DNA from: Amycolatopsis sp. cg9
GTDB taxonomy: Bacteria; Actinomycetota; Actinomycetes; Mycobacteriales; Pseudonocardiaceae
Direction of reading: 5' to 3'
Length of the DNA: 64,000 bases
Assembly: GCF_041346945.1 (NCBI RefSeq)
Contig: NZ_CP166850.1
Span: 1,302,001 to 1,366,000, forward strand
A program made the position numbers and the translations under genes. Shown here piece after piece: positions 1 to 7,394 of this stretch. The notes under the pieces were generated by a model that did not search any database, was not told the DNA's origin, and saw nothing but the letters and a program-made list of their open reading frames with translations. Within the stretch, counting starts at the first letter, position 1. Each line of letters begins with the position of its first letter.

Positions 1-105
1 ACTTATTCCGCGTTGTGAAGAAAGGGTTTACCCGCTCACCGACCCAGTTGTCCAGACCATGTCGCTCACCGGCACACAATCGCCTTTTTCCGGCAATACG
101 CCGAA

Positions 106-142
106 ATCCGTTGTTCCGGCGCAGAATGCCGGAACAACGGAT
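106..142 (-). terminator. Intrinsic hairpin after the membrane-partner gene
   Basis: A perfect 15-bp stem (106-120 against 128-142) with a 7-nt loop begins 10 nt beyond the stop codon at 152. There is no long U tract, which is usual for actinobacterial terminators. Bases 1-105 show no convincing gene and look like intergenic sequence. Confidence 0.7.
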
Positions 143-151
143 CCGCGTCCG

Positions 152-2287
152 CTACACCTCGACGACGCCACCGTCGAGGAGCCCGGGGCCGCGCTCGCGG
201 CGCCAGTCCTCCGAGCGGCGCCGGCGCCGCTCCTGCTCGCGGCTGATCCAGTCCCGCCCTTCCGCGGACACCGCCTCCAGTACGTGCAGGGCACCCGCGA
301 TCCCGGACACCTCGAGCGCGATGCGCTGCAGCGCCGTGTCGCTCTCGAGACTGGCGTCGGACAGGCCGTCGAAGCTCTCCGCCACCACCGAAATCTGTTC
401 GCCGCTGATCAGGCTGAGCCGCAACGCGCGCCGGCGCAGGGATTCCGACTGCAGCAGCGTCGCCTGGTCGCCGCTGAGGATCTGGTAGCGCCACCCGTCG
501 GCGTACCGGATGCCCACTTCGGCGACCCGCGCGGCGGCGAGCGAGGTGTACTGGAACGACGTCCGCTGCTCGTTGTGCACGTTCCCGGTGAGGAAATCGA
601 GCTCGACCTCGATCTCGCGCACGCCGCTTTCGGACAGCAGGAAGATCAGCACGACGTACCGCGAATACCGCATCGGACCGTGGATGACCCGCGCCCGCAA
701 CGCGTTCGCCGCCCCTTCGGTCAGCACCACGTGCGTGACCAGGTCCCGGTTGCTCAGGCCGTGCCGGCGCAGCGCCTCGGTCTTCAGGAAGGTCTTGTCC
801 AGGTCGAGCCAGCGCGCCATTTCCGCGTCGTCCGGCCGGTCGCGCAGGACCGCGAGCCAGTCCGCGTAGCCCTGCTCCTCTTCCGCGAGCAATTGCCGGC
901 CGCGCAGCTCTTCCTCGGCGCGATGCCGCCGGTCCGCCACCACCTTGGTGACGCCGTTCAGCGCGAAGAACCCGCCCAGTGCCAGGAAGACCGCCGCCAC
1001 GGCGAAGCCGTTCTGGCCGCCCAGCATCAGGAGCGCGGCGAAGATCGTCGTGCCGATCCCGATCCGGTGGACGGCGACCGCCGTGCCCGGAGGCCGCAGC
1101 TCCTGCCGGTAGGCGAACAACGTCCCCGCGCGCCACTGCGCCGCCGCCCGCTTCGCGTGCCACCGGATGAGCCAGTCGACGGCGTTGGCCTCGACCTGCG
1201 CGTTCCCGAACAGGGCCACGAAACGCCACTTGTAGTACTCGCACAGGCCCCTGGTGTCGTTCAGCCAGCTGCCTTCGACGTGCGGGCGCGCGTCCCAGAA
1301 GCGGGCTTCCACCAGCTTGTGGATCTGCTGGACGAAGTCCGTCCGCACCCAGTGGCCCGGCGAGGTGGCGGCTTGGTACTGCAGCGGGATCCCGTGTTCG
1401 CGATCGCGCTGGACGAGCCGGCGCAGGGCCAGTTCCCGTTCCGCGCCACCCCAGAACGCGGCCGCGACGCCGGCCGCGAAGAGCAGCAGCGCGGGGATGG
1501 CGATCGCGGGACGGCCGCTGCCGAAGCTGCCGAGGAAGGTGACCAGGCCGAGCAGCAGGCCGAGGCCGCCGAGCACCGGCTTCGCCCATTCCGACGCCGA
1601 AACCTCCGGCGCCTGGGTGGTGAAGTACCGCGGCGCGGCGGGGTCCGGCTCGAAGAACTTCCACGCCCGGCCCGCGCGGTCCGGCTGCAGCCGTTCCTCG
1701 CGGACGCGCTGGGCGTCCTCGGCGTCCAGGCTGTCCTGCAGCGCGCCGCCGAGGACCATGGCGAGGTGCCGGGTGATCTCGCCCTGCCGGTCCTTGGGCA
1801 GCTCGCGGAAGTTCGAGAGCGCTTTCGCGAGGTCGGCCGAGTCCAGCGTTTCGCCGATCTCCTGCCGCCACACGCAGGAGATCAGCTCCCACACGACGTT
1901 GAGCGCGGCGCGCCAGCCGTCGTGCGGGAACCGGCGCGCGGTCACGTCCGCGGTCCGGAACCGCAGGTAGACGTCGTCACCGATCTCGTTGAGCGAGCGG
2001 TCGCTCAGCACCGAAAGGGCGTAGTAGTACGCGAGCCGGGTCGACGCGTCGCCGTGGTGCAGCAGGTCCTGGAAGATCGACTCCGCCATCCGGGACGTGC
2101 CACCCAGCAGGTGGTTGAGAGCCACCTCGAACTTCCGCTCCGGCGGGTCCGATTCGTTGATGTTGTACGTCGTCTCGTGGCGGTGGAAGGTGCCGCCGAA
2201 GATCGCACCCACCTGCTGCTCGACGTGCGCCTGGCCGCTCGCCTCGTTGGTGTTGCGCACACCGGGGAATCCCTGGGGGAACGTCAT
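152..2287 (-). CDS. Four-helix membrane protein coupled to the nucleosidase, probable conflict-system partner
   Basis: The protein has 711 residues and an unknown function. The N-terminus (about residues 10-35) carries a short motif, A-x-V-x-QQ-V-G-A-I-F-G, that is also present at the C-terminus of the upstream nucleosidase. Then come a helical region, two transmembrane hairpins at about 236-280 and 409-447 separated by a soluble stretch rich in charged and aromatic residues, and a soluble C-terminal domain of about 260 residues. The start is ATG at 2287, because it overlaps the nucleosidase stop in ATGA and homology to the tag begins there; longer upstream readings run through the nucleosidase in another frame. 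The coupling implies a matched pair. I infer a membrane effector or sensor but see no catalytic motif. Confidence 0.75.
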   Translation of the reverse strand: MTFPQGFPGVRNTNEASGQAHVEQQVGAIFGGTFHRHETTYNINESDPPERKFEVALNHLLGGTSRMAESIFQDLLHHGDASTRLAYYYALSVLSDRSLNEIGDDVYLRFRTADVTARRFPHDGWRAALNVVWELISCVWRQEIGETLDSADLAKALSNFRELPKDRQGEITRHLAMVLGGALQDSLDAEDAQRVREERLQPDRAGRAWKFFEPDPAAPRYFTTQAPEVSASEWAKPVLGGLGLLLGLVTFLGSFGSGRPAIAIPALLLFAAGVAAAFWGGAERELALRRLVQRDREHGIPLQYQAATSPGHWVRTDFVQQIHKLVEARFWDARPHVEGSWLNDTRGLCEYYKWRFVALFGNAQVEANAVDWLIRWHAKRAAAQWRAGTLFAYRQELRPPGTAVAVHRIGIGTTIFAALLMLGGQNGFAVAAVFLALGGFFALNGVTKVVADRRHRAEEELRGRQLLAEEEQGYADWLAVLRDRPDDAEMARWLDLDKTFLKTEALRRHGLSNRDLVTHVVLTEGAANALRARVIHGPMRYSRYVVLIFLLSESGVREIEVELDFLTGNVHNEQRTSFQYTSLAAARVAEVGIRYADGWRYQILSGDQATLLQSESLRRRALRLSLISGEQISVVAESFDGLSDASLESDTALQRIALEVSGIAGALHVLEAVSAEGRDWISREQERRRRRSEDWRRERGPGLLDGGVVEV

Positions 2288-3156
2288 TTCCGGTCTCCTC
2301 GCTGCGGCCCGACGGTCAGGTTCCCGTACACGGCGCCGATCTGCTGCCCCACCCGCGCGTGGTCGGTGGCGAGGTTGACGTTGCTGACCCCACGCGACTC
2401 TTCTGACGGACCGCTGGGGGCTTCCGCGTCCCCGTCGTCGATCTCGGCGATGAGCGCTTCGGCGAAGGCGGCCGCGTTGCCGGCAGCGACCGGCTGCCAG
2501 CCGGCCTCGTCGGTGACGTCCTTGCCGCCGCCCGCGTGGTCGCTGACGCCGCGGACGCTGATCGCCGGGAGGTCGTCGTTGAGGTGGCCGGCCAGCGCGA
2601 AGCCGGCGCTCTCCATTTCGACCGCGACGGCGTCGGTGTAGTTCTCGTGCAGCCACCGCGCGACCTCGGACGTCCGCGAGTCGAGCACGACCTCACCGGA
2701 GGCGACCGGCTCGAAGTGGACGCCGGGACGGCCGTTCGCCGGCACGGCGGCGCACCATTCGCCCGCGCGGCCTACCGACCGTGCCAGCTCCAGCAGCCGG
2801 TGGGACGGGCTCCACGCCTGCGGGCTGCTCCGCATGCCGTCGTCCGTGCTGCGGCCGCCGTGGTAGGCGTAGACCTTGGTCGCCACGACGACGTCACCGA
2901 GCCGGGTCCAGTCGCGGAGCCCGCCCGCGACGCCGACGAAGACCATCGCGGCCGGCGAAAACTCCGCCGCGGCGCGCTCGGCGACGGCGGCGGCCGCGGC
3001 GTTGCCCGCCCCCACGAGCCCCAGTGCGACCCGGCGCCGGCCGAGCTGCCCGACGTGGAACAGCGTGCCGGCCCGGTGCGCGCGGACCGTGGCGCCGGTC
3101 ATCCGGTCGAGCACGGCGGACCGCTCGACCTCCAGCGCGGTCAGGACGACGATCAC
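2284..3156 (-). CDS. PNP/UDP phosphorylase-superfamily nucleosidase (MTA/SAH nucleosidase-like)
   Basis: The protein has 290 residues. It begins VIVVLTALEVE, the usual first strand of this fold, followed by GVAGGLRDWTRLGDVVVA (phosphate/ribose loop), the VEMES substrate-contact motif near residue 200 and RGVSDHA with the catalytic Asp, so the active site looks intact. Known members cleave or phosphorolyse N-glycosidic bonds of nucleosides. Stand-alone copies next to TIR or NTPase genes are known from actinobacterial conflict systems. The C-terminal 35 residues form a tag (VGQQIGAVYG) shared with the downstream membrane protein. The GTG start at 3156 overlaps the stop of a 10-codon leader ORF, with no good ribosome site of its own. 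The substrate is unknown. Confidence 0.85.
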   Translation of the reverse strand: MIVVLTALEVERSAVLDRMTGATVRAHRAGTLFHVGQLGRRRVALGLVGAGNAAAAAVAERAAAEFSPAAMVFVGVAGGLRDWTRLGDVVVATKVYAYHGGRSTDDGMRSSPQAWSPSHRLLELARSVGRAGEWCAAVPANGRPGVHFEPVASGEVVLDSRTSEVARWLHENYTDAVAVEMESAGFALAGHLNDDLPAISVRGVSDHAGGGKDVTDEAGWQPVAAGNAAAFAEALIAEIDDGDAEAPSGPSEESRGVSNVNLATDHARVGQQIGAVYGNLTVGPQRGDRK

Positions 3157-3185
3157 GCGACCACCACTTCCCCGCGTTCCACCAT
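3153..3185 (-). CDS. Ten-residue leader ORF in front of the nucleosidase
   Basis: ATG at 3185 has a strong Shine-Dalgarno (GGGAGG, 7-nt spacing) and encodes MVERGEVVVA. Its TGA overlaps the nucleosidase GTG as GTGA. The nucleosidase lacks its own ribosome site, so re-initiation from this leader would set its expression. The alternative is that the leader is just the misread start of a frameshifted gene. It is too short to test by composition. Confidence 0.45.
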   Translation of the reverse strand: MVERGEVVVA

Positions 3186-3219
3186 GACGTTTCCTCCCTC
3201 GTTGCGATTTGCAGGGTGC

Positions 3220-3249
3220 AAAGTAGTCCTGACGGACCGTTCTCGTCAA
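3220..3249 (-). promoter_or_regulatory. Probable sigma-70-type promoter of the nucleosidase operon
   Basis: On the minus strand, TTGACG (3249-3244) is followed after 18 bp by TACTTT (3225-3220). This would give a transcript start near 3213 and a leader of about 28 nt before the ATG at 3185. The -35 lies inside the palindrome 3241-3254. Confidence 0.45.
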
Positions 3250-3254
3250 CGAGA
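3241..3254. promoter_or_regulatory. 14-bp palindromic operator candidate
   Basis: TCTCGT-CA-ACGAGA sits in the divergent region between the nucleosidase leader and the NrtR-like gene and covers the -35 of the minus-strand promoter. The NrtR-like protein encoded 72 bp away is the obvious candidate ligand, by inference only. Confidence 0.4.
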
Positions 3255-3325
3255 CGAATATTGACCGGCCGCTACACTGTGCACTATGGACAGTTCCGCC
3301 ACGGTCGTTCCCCCGGCTGTCGAAC

Positions 3326-4036
3326 ATGCCTGAAGCCGAGGAGTGGACGATCCCGGAGGTCGCGCTCGCCGTCGACCTGGCCGTCTTGACGATCCACGAC
3401 GGTTCCCTGCAGATCATGCTGATCAGGCGGGGAATTCCCCCGTACGAGGGAATGCTCGCGCTCCCCGGCGGCTTCCTCGCCTCCACGTCCGAGGACCTCG
3501 ACCACGCCGCCACCCGCGAGCTGTCCGAAGAAACGGGTCTGGACGCGAAAGCGTTACACCTGGAGCAGCTGCGCACGTACGGCGCGCCCGGGCGCGACCC
3601 CCGGCAGCGCGTGATCACCGTTTGCTACGTCGCGTTCTCGCCCCAGCTCCCGGCCCCCACCGCGGGTGGCGACGCGCGCGACGCCGTGCTCATGCCGGTC
3701 GAGAAGGTCCTCCGCCCCCGGACGCAGGTCGCCTTCGACCACAAGAAGATCATCGCCGACGCCGTGGAGCGCGCCCGCGCCAAGCTGGAGTACACGACGC
3801 TCGCGGCGGCGTTCTGCGCGCCGGAGTTCACGATGACGGACCTGCGCGAGGTGTACGAAATCGTCTGGGGCGAACAACTCGACCCGCGCAACTTCCACCG
3901 CAAGATCACGGGAGTCGAGGGGTTCCTGATCCCGACCGGGGAGCGGGTTTCCCGGCAGCCCGGGCGCCCGGCGGCGTTGTACCGCCGCGGGCCGGCGACC
4001 GTGCTGCACCCGGCCATGCTCCGCAGCCGACCGTAA
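3326..4036 (+). CDS. NrtR-like transcriptional regulator with Nudix domain
   Basis: The protein has 236 residues: an N-terminal Nudix fold (about 10-150) followed by a winged-helix domain (about 155-225, with DLREVYEIVWG and NFHRKI typical of the family). The Nudix box (LPGGF...RELSEETGLD) keeps the REx2EE core, but the spacing from Gly to the first Glu is one residue longer than consensus, as in regulators that bind ADP-ribose without much hydrolysis. NrtR proteins control NAD metabolism and respond to ADP-ribose. Here it is divergent from a nucleosidase and upstream of a TIR gene, so it may link NAD breakdown to expression. TTGACC (3261) and TATGGA (3285) are a weak promoter candidate. The ATG at 3326 has no clear ribosome site. 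Confidence 0.85.
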   Translation: MPEAEEWTIPEVALAVDLAVLTIHDGSLQIMLIRRGIPPYEGMLALPGGFLASTSEDLDHAATRELSEETGLDAKALHLEQLRTYGAPGRDPRQRVITVCYVAFSPQLPAPTAGGDARDAVLMPVEKVLRPRTQVAFDHKKIIADAVERARAKLEYTTLAAAFCAPEFTMTDLREVYEIVWGEQLDPRNFHRKITGVEGFLIPTGERVSRQPGRPAALYRRGPATVLHPAMLRSRP

Positions 4037-4037
4037 T

Positions 4038-4102
4038 CGTCAGCTTGACGTTAACTGGCGCGCGGGGTTACCGTCATGGGGACAGTAATCGTCAAACTGA
4101 CG
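4038..4102 (+). promoter_or_regulatory. Promoter flanked by twin operators CGTCAnnnTGACG
   Basis: Two copies of the inverted repeat CGTCA-N3-TGACG lie at 4038-4050 and 4090-4102, both preceded by TAAT and 52 bp apart. The first overlaps a -35 (TTGACG, 4045-4050) that is 18 bp from TACCGT (4069-4074). The second lies just past the expected start site and next to the ribosome site of the 4116 gene. This is the geometry of a tightly repressed promoter. The regulator is unidentified. Confidence 0.6.
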
Positions 4103-4115
4103 GGAAGTGGTCGAG

Positions 4116-4316
4116 ATGGAGATCCACTGCAACGCCGGGCGCGCGATCCGGACCGTGGCACTGGCGTTCACGATCGGCGCGGTACTGGGCGGCGGCGTCG
4201 TGGGTTACGCCTCGGCCGAGCCGGGCGGCCAGGACGAGGTCCGGGGTGCCACGGCGCCCGCGTACGACGTCGTGAAGACTGGCTTCACGGAACCGACATC
4301 CCGGGGAGACCATTGA
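4116..4316 (+). CDS. Small membrane or secreted protein coupled to the TIR gene
   Basis: The protein has 66 residues. ATG at 4116 follows GGGAAG with 8-nt spacing; a GTG at 4107 is possible. Residues about 10-35 form one hydrophobic segment ending in Ala-Ser-Ala, which reads either as a membrane anchor or as a signal peptide with a cleavage site. The rest is polar. The stop overlaps the TIR start as TTGA, so the two are translated together. It belongs to no family I recognise. Possible roles are membrane tether, sensor or inhibitor of the TIR protein (inference). Confidence 0.55.
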   Translation: MEIHCNAGRAIRTVALAFTIGAVLGGGVVGYASAEPGGQDEVRGATAPAYDVVKTGFTEPTSRGDH

Positions 4317-5239
4317 GCGACGGTGGCACCGAGTCGATCGAGCTGTTCATCGCCCACGCGTCGGAGGACAAGGACGCGCTCGTCCGCCCGCTCGCCGCGT
4401 ACCTGACCAGGGCCGGCGTGCGAGTCTGGTACGACGAGTTCTCGCTGAAGGCGGGCGACAGCCTTTCGCGCTCGATCGACAAGGGGCTCGCGACCGCGCG
4501 CCACGGCCTGGTCGTGCTCAGCCCGGCGTTCCTGGCGAAACGCTGGACCGAATACGAGCTCCGGGGGCTCACGGCCAAGGAGATAGCGGGCGACCAGAAG
4601 GTCGTCATCCCCGTCTGGCACAACGTCGATGTCCAGGACATCCTGGCTTTTTCGCCTCCGCTGGCCGACAAGTTCGCGGTGACGAGCAAGGACCGCGGCT
4701 TCGACGACATCGCGACCGAGGTGCTGCGCGCGATCCGGCCGGATCTCGATGAGAAGCAGTCGGTTCTTCGCAAGCTCATGCGCGGTCCCGGCCCGGATGC
4801 CGAGATCTTGCACGTACCCGCGAGCGAGTTGGGCGTCGTGCCCCGACCGAAGGTCGTCGAGGCGGAGGCGCACATCGCCGTCCGTGCCGCGAACATCGTC
4901 AACACACTCGGCCGAGCCAATCCGAAGGTCGTCGGCGACTTCAGGACTTTCGTCGCCGACCTGTACCGCGATCTGCACCCGGAGGTGGAGCTCCGGGTGT
5001 GGGAGCGGATCGCCGCGGTCTTCATCCTGGTCGACGGGATGACCGAGCTTTCCCCCGAGCAACGGGAACGGCTGGTCAGCCTCATCGTGATGATTTCCCT
5101 CGGGAACTTCGACGAGCTCGATCGAGAGGACCTTCCCCGGCACATCGCGGCGTTGACCGCCGAGAAGTGGCTGGCGTTCTCGGAAATCGCCGAACACGAG
5201 TGGGTCCGGTTCTCCACCGAAGGCATGCCCGAGGACTGA
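4313..5239 (+). CDS. TIR-domain protein, probable NAD-consuming effector
   Basis: The protein has 308 residues with a TTG start at 4313 (GGGGAG 4 nt upstream). Residues about 8-150 are a bacterial TIR domain: FIAHASEDKD on strand A, VWYDEFSLKAGDSL at the BB loop, and SPAFLAKRWTEYELRGL, where the Glu four residues after Trp (about E82) matches the NADase catalytic Glu. The C-terminal 150 residues are predicted helical and unlike anything I can name; they may sense the trigger or drive oligomerisation. Bacterial TIR proteins commonly degrade NAD+ during phage defence. It shares a transcript with the 66-residue membrane protein and is followed by a strong terminator. Confidence 0.85.
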   Translation: MSDGGTESIELFIAHASEDKDALVRPLAAYLTRAGVRVWYDEFSLKAGDSLSRSIDKGLATARHGLVVLSPAFLAKRWTEYELRGLTAKEIAGDQKVVIPVWHNVDVQDILAFSPPLADKFAVTSKDRGFDDIATEVLRAIRPDLDEKQSVLRKLMRGPGPDAEILHVPASELGVVPRPKVVEAEAHIAVRAANIVNTLGRANPKVVGDFRTFVADLYRDLHPEVELRVWERIAAVFILVDGMTELSPEQRERLVSLIVMISLGNFDELDREDLPRHIAALTAEKWLAFSEIAEHEWVRFSTEGMPED

Positions 5240-5243
5240 ACCG

Positions 5244-5279
5244 CCGAAGGCCTCCCGCGCGGACACGGGAGGCCTTCGG
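5244..5279. terminator. Bidirectional terminator between the TIR gene and ndh
   Basis: A perfect 14-bp stem (5244-5257 against 5266-5279) with an 8-nt loop lies between two convergent genes, 4 nt after the TIR stop and 12 nt from the ndh stop. Confidence 0.85.
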
Positions 5280-5291
5280 GAAGCGAAAACG

Positions 5292-6626
5292 TCAGGACTT
5301 CGAAACGCGCGCGAACTCGTCCTTCGGGTTGTTGATCTGCCCCAGCGAGATGACCTCGCGGCGGAACAGCCCACCCAGGATCCAGTCGAACAGGATGCGG
5401 ATCTTGCGGTTCCACGTCGGCATCGCCTTGAGGTGGTACGCGCGGTGGAAGAGCCAGGCCGGGAAGCCCTTGATCTTCAGGTTCAGCGCGTCGGCGACGC
5501 CCTTGTGCAGGCCGAGGCTGGCGACCGCGCCGAGGTTCTTGTGGTAGTAGTCCTTCGGCTTGCCGCCGCGGATCACCTTGATGATGTTCTTCGCCAGCAG
5601 GGTCGCCTGGCGGACCGCGTGCTGCGCGTTCGGCGGGCACGTCGCCGTCGGGTCCTCTTCGGTGCGCGAGAGGTCCGGGATCGCCGCGTTGTCGCCCGCG
5701 GTCCAGACGTCCGGGTGGCCGACGACCTGCATCGCCGCCGTCGCCTCGACGCGGCCGCGCTTGTCGAGCGGCAGGTCCGAGTTCGCCAGCACCGGGTTGG
5801 CCTTCACGCCGGCGGTCCAGATCAGGGTGTCGGTGTCGAACTCCGTGCCGTCCGAGAGCACGACGTGGCCGTTCTCGAACGACTTCGCCGCGGTCGACAG
5901 GTAGACCTCGATGCCGCGCTTCTCCAGCTGCTCGACCGTGTACACGCCCAGGGTCTCGCGGACCTCGGGCAGGATGCGCCCGGCGGCCTCGACCAGCACC
6001 CAGCGGACGTCGGCCGGCTTGATGTTCGGGTAGTAGTTCTCCACCGCGAACCGGGTCATGTCCTCGAGCTCGGCCAGCGCCTCGATGCCGGCGAACCCGC
6101 CGCCGACGACCGTGAAGGTCAGCAGGCGCTTGCGCAGCTCGGGGTCCAGCGTGCTCGCGGCCTCGTCGAGCTTGGTCATGATGTGGTTGCGCAGGTAGAT
6201 CGCCTCGCCGATGGTCTTGAAGGCGATGCCCTCTTCGACCAGGCCGGGGATCGGCAGGATGCGCGCGACGGCGCCGAGCGCGACGACCAGGACGTCGTAG
6301 CCCAGCTGCTCGATGTGGCCGTCGGCCGCCTCGACCGTAACCGACTTCTTGTCGTTCTCGATCTTGGTGACGCGCGCGGTCAGCACGTGGCAGCGCTTCA
6401 GCACCCGCCGCAGCGGCACGACCACGTGCCGGGGCTCGATCGCGCCGGCCGCGGCCTCCGGGAGGAACGGCGCGTAGGTCATGTGGGGCTGCGGGTCAAC
6501 GACGGTCACGGAGGCCTCGTTGGCCCGGAGCATCTTCTGGAGGCCGTACGCCGTGTAGAGCCCGACGTACCCACCACCGAGGACGAGGATCCGAGTCGGT
6601 TCCGACTTCGACTTCGCAGCAGCCAT
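5292..6626 (-). CDS. ndh: Type II NADH:quinone oxidoreductase (NDH-2)
   Basis: The protein has 444 residues and oxidises NADH and reduces menaquinone at the cytoplasmic membrane without pumping protons. It carries the N-terminal FAD Rossmann motif (VLGGGYVGLYTA), a second dinucleotide motif for NADH (TVVGGGFAGIEALAE), the TAGDNAA flavin-contact motif, and an amphipathic C-terminal region with WLFHRAYHL and ILFDWILGGLF that would hold it on the membrane. The length matches the family. ATG at 6626. It is convergent with the TIR gene and probably monocistronic. Confidence 0.95.
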   Translation of the reverse strand: MAAAKSKSEPTRILVLGGGYVGLYTAYGLQKMLRANEASVTVVDPQPHMTYAPFLPEAAAGAIEPRHVVVPLRRVLKRCHVLTARVTKIENDKKSVTVEAADGHIEQLGYDVLVVALGAVARILPIPGLVEEGIAFKTIGEAIYLRNHIMTKLDEAASTLDPELRKRLLTFTVVGGGFAGIEALAELEDMTRFAVENYYPNIKPADVRWVLVEAAGRILPEVRETLGVYTVEQLEKRGIEVYLSTAAKSFENGHVVLSDGTEFDTDTLIWTAGVKANPVLANSDLPLDKRGRVEATAAMQVVGHPDVWTAGDNAAIPDLSRTEEDPTATCPPNAQHAVRQATLLAKNIIKVIRGGKPKDYYHKNLGAVASLGLHKGVADALNLKIKGFPAWLFHRAYHLKAMPTWNRKIRILFDWILGGLFRREVISLGQINNPKDEFARVSKS

Positions 6627-6710
6627 GTCCTCATGGTGACACCTTCGCCGCGACCTCGCTCGGGGGCCCCATCCGGCTGTGACCAGCGTCGCTGCGGTTT
6701 CCGTAACGAT

Positions 6711-7394
6711 TCAGTCGTGCCCCGTCACCGAGGTCGCGGCGCGGAACACGTCCGCCACCATGGCGTGGGTCACGCGGTGAGTCTGGACATTGCGCGGCGA
6801 GACGTGGTAACAGCCGAAAAGCCGCAGGTCGCCCAGCTCCACGACGGCTCCGTGGGCGAACGCCGGACGCGGCTGGGGCACCGGCCAGCCCGCTTCGGCG
6901 AGCACGGGCAGTAACGCCTGCCAGCCGAACGCCCCGAGCACCACGATCGAGCGCAGTGTCGGACGTAACAGCGTCAGCTCCTCCGCGAGCCACGGACGGC
7001 ACGTGTCCCGCTCGGCCGGCGTCGGCTTGTTCTCCGGCGGGGCGCAGCGCACCGGCGAGACGAGCCGCGTGCCGTACAGCTCTAGGCCGTCGCCCGGCCG
7101 CTCGGACGTCGGCTGCGACGCGAGCCCGACCTCGTGCAGCACCCGGAAGAGGAAGTCACCCGACGGGTCGCCGGTGAACATGCGGCCGGTGCGGTTCGCG
7201 CCGTGCGCCGACGGGGCCAGCCCGACGACCGCGAGCGACGCGTCGGGCGGCCCGAAGCCCGGCACCGGGCGCGCCCAGTACTCCTCGCCGCGGAAGGCCG
7301 CCTTCGTGCCCGCGACGCCTTCGCGCCAGGTGACCAGCCGTGGGCAGGCCCGGCAGGACGAGACCGCCGTGTCCAGCTCGGCCAGTGACCTCAT
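6711..7394 (-). CDS. udgB: Family 5 uracil-DNA glycosylase (UdgB)
   Basis: The protein has 227 residues and removes uracil, and in this family also hypoxanthine, from DNA. Visible are the Cys pair in SSCRACPRL, part of the 4Fe-4S cluster ligands, the active-site motif GLAPSAHGANRTGRMF, RCAPPENKPTPAERDTC with the other Cys ligands, and the distal motif CYHVSPRNVQT. The ATG at 7394 overlaps the endonuclease V stop as ATGA, so both are made from one transcript. Both products act on deaminated bases. Confidence 0.93.
   Translation of the reverse strand: MRSLAELDTAVSSCRACPRLVTWREGVAGTKAAFRGEEYWARPVPGFGPPDASLAVVGLAPSAHGANRTGRMFTGDPSGDFLFRVLHEVGLASQPTSERPGDGLELYGTRLVSPVRCAPPENKPTPAERDTCRPWLAEELTLLRPTLRSIVVLGAFGWQALLPVLAEAGWPVPQPRPAFAHGAVVELGDLRLFGCYHVSPRNVQTHRVTHAMVADVFRAATSVTGHD

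Noticed and set aside
59..2641. An 860-codon open frame opposite the membrane-partner gene
   Set aside because: It is antisense to a gene with clear membrane helices and a coupled neighbour, and its product is low-complexity.
3153..3200. Frameshift in the nucleosidase start instead of a leader ORF
   Set aside because: The GTG at 3156 begins exactly at the first strand of the fold, so no residue is missing; kept as an alternative only.
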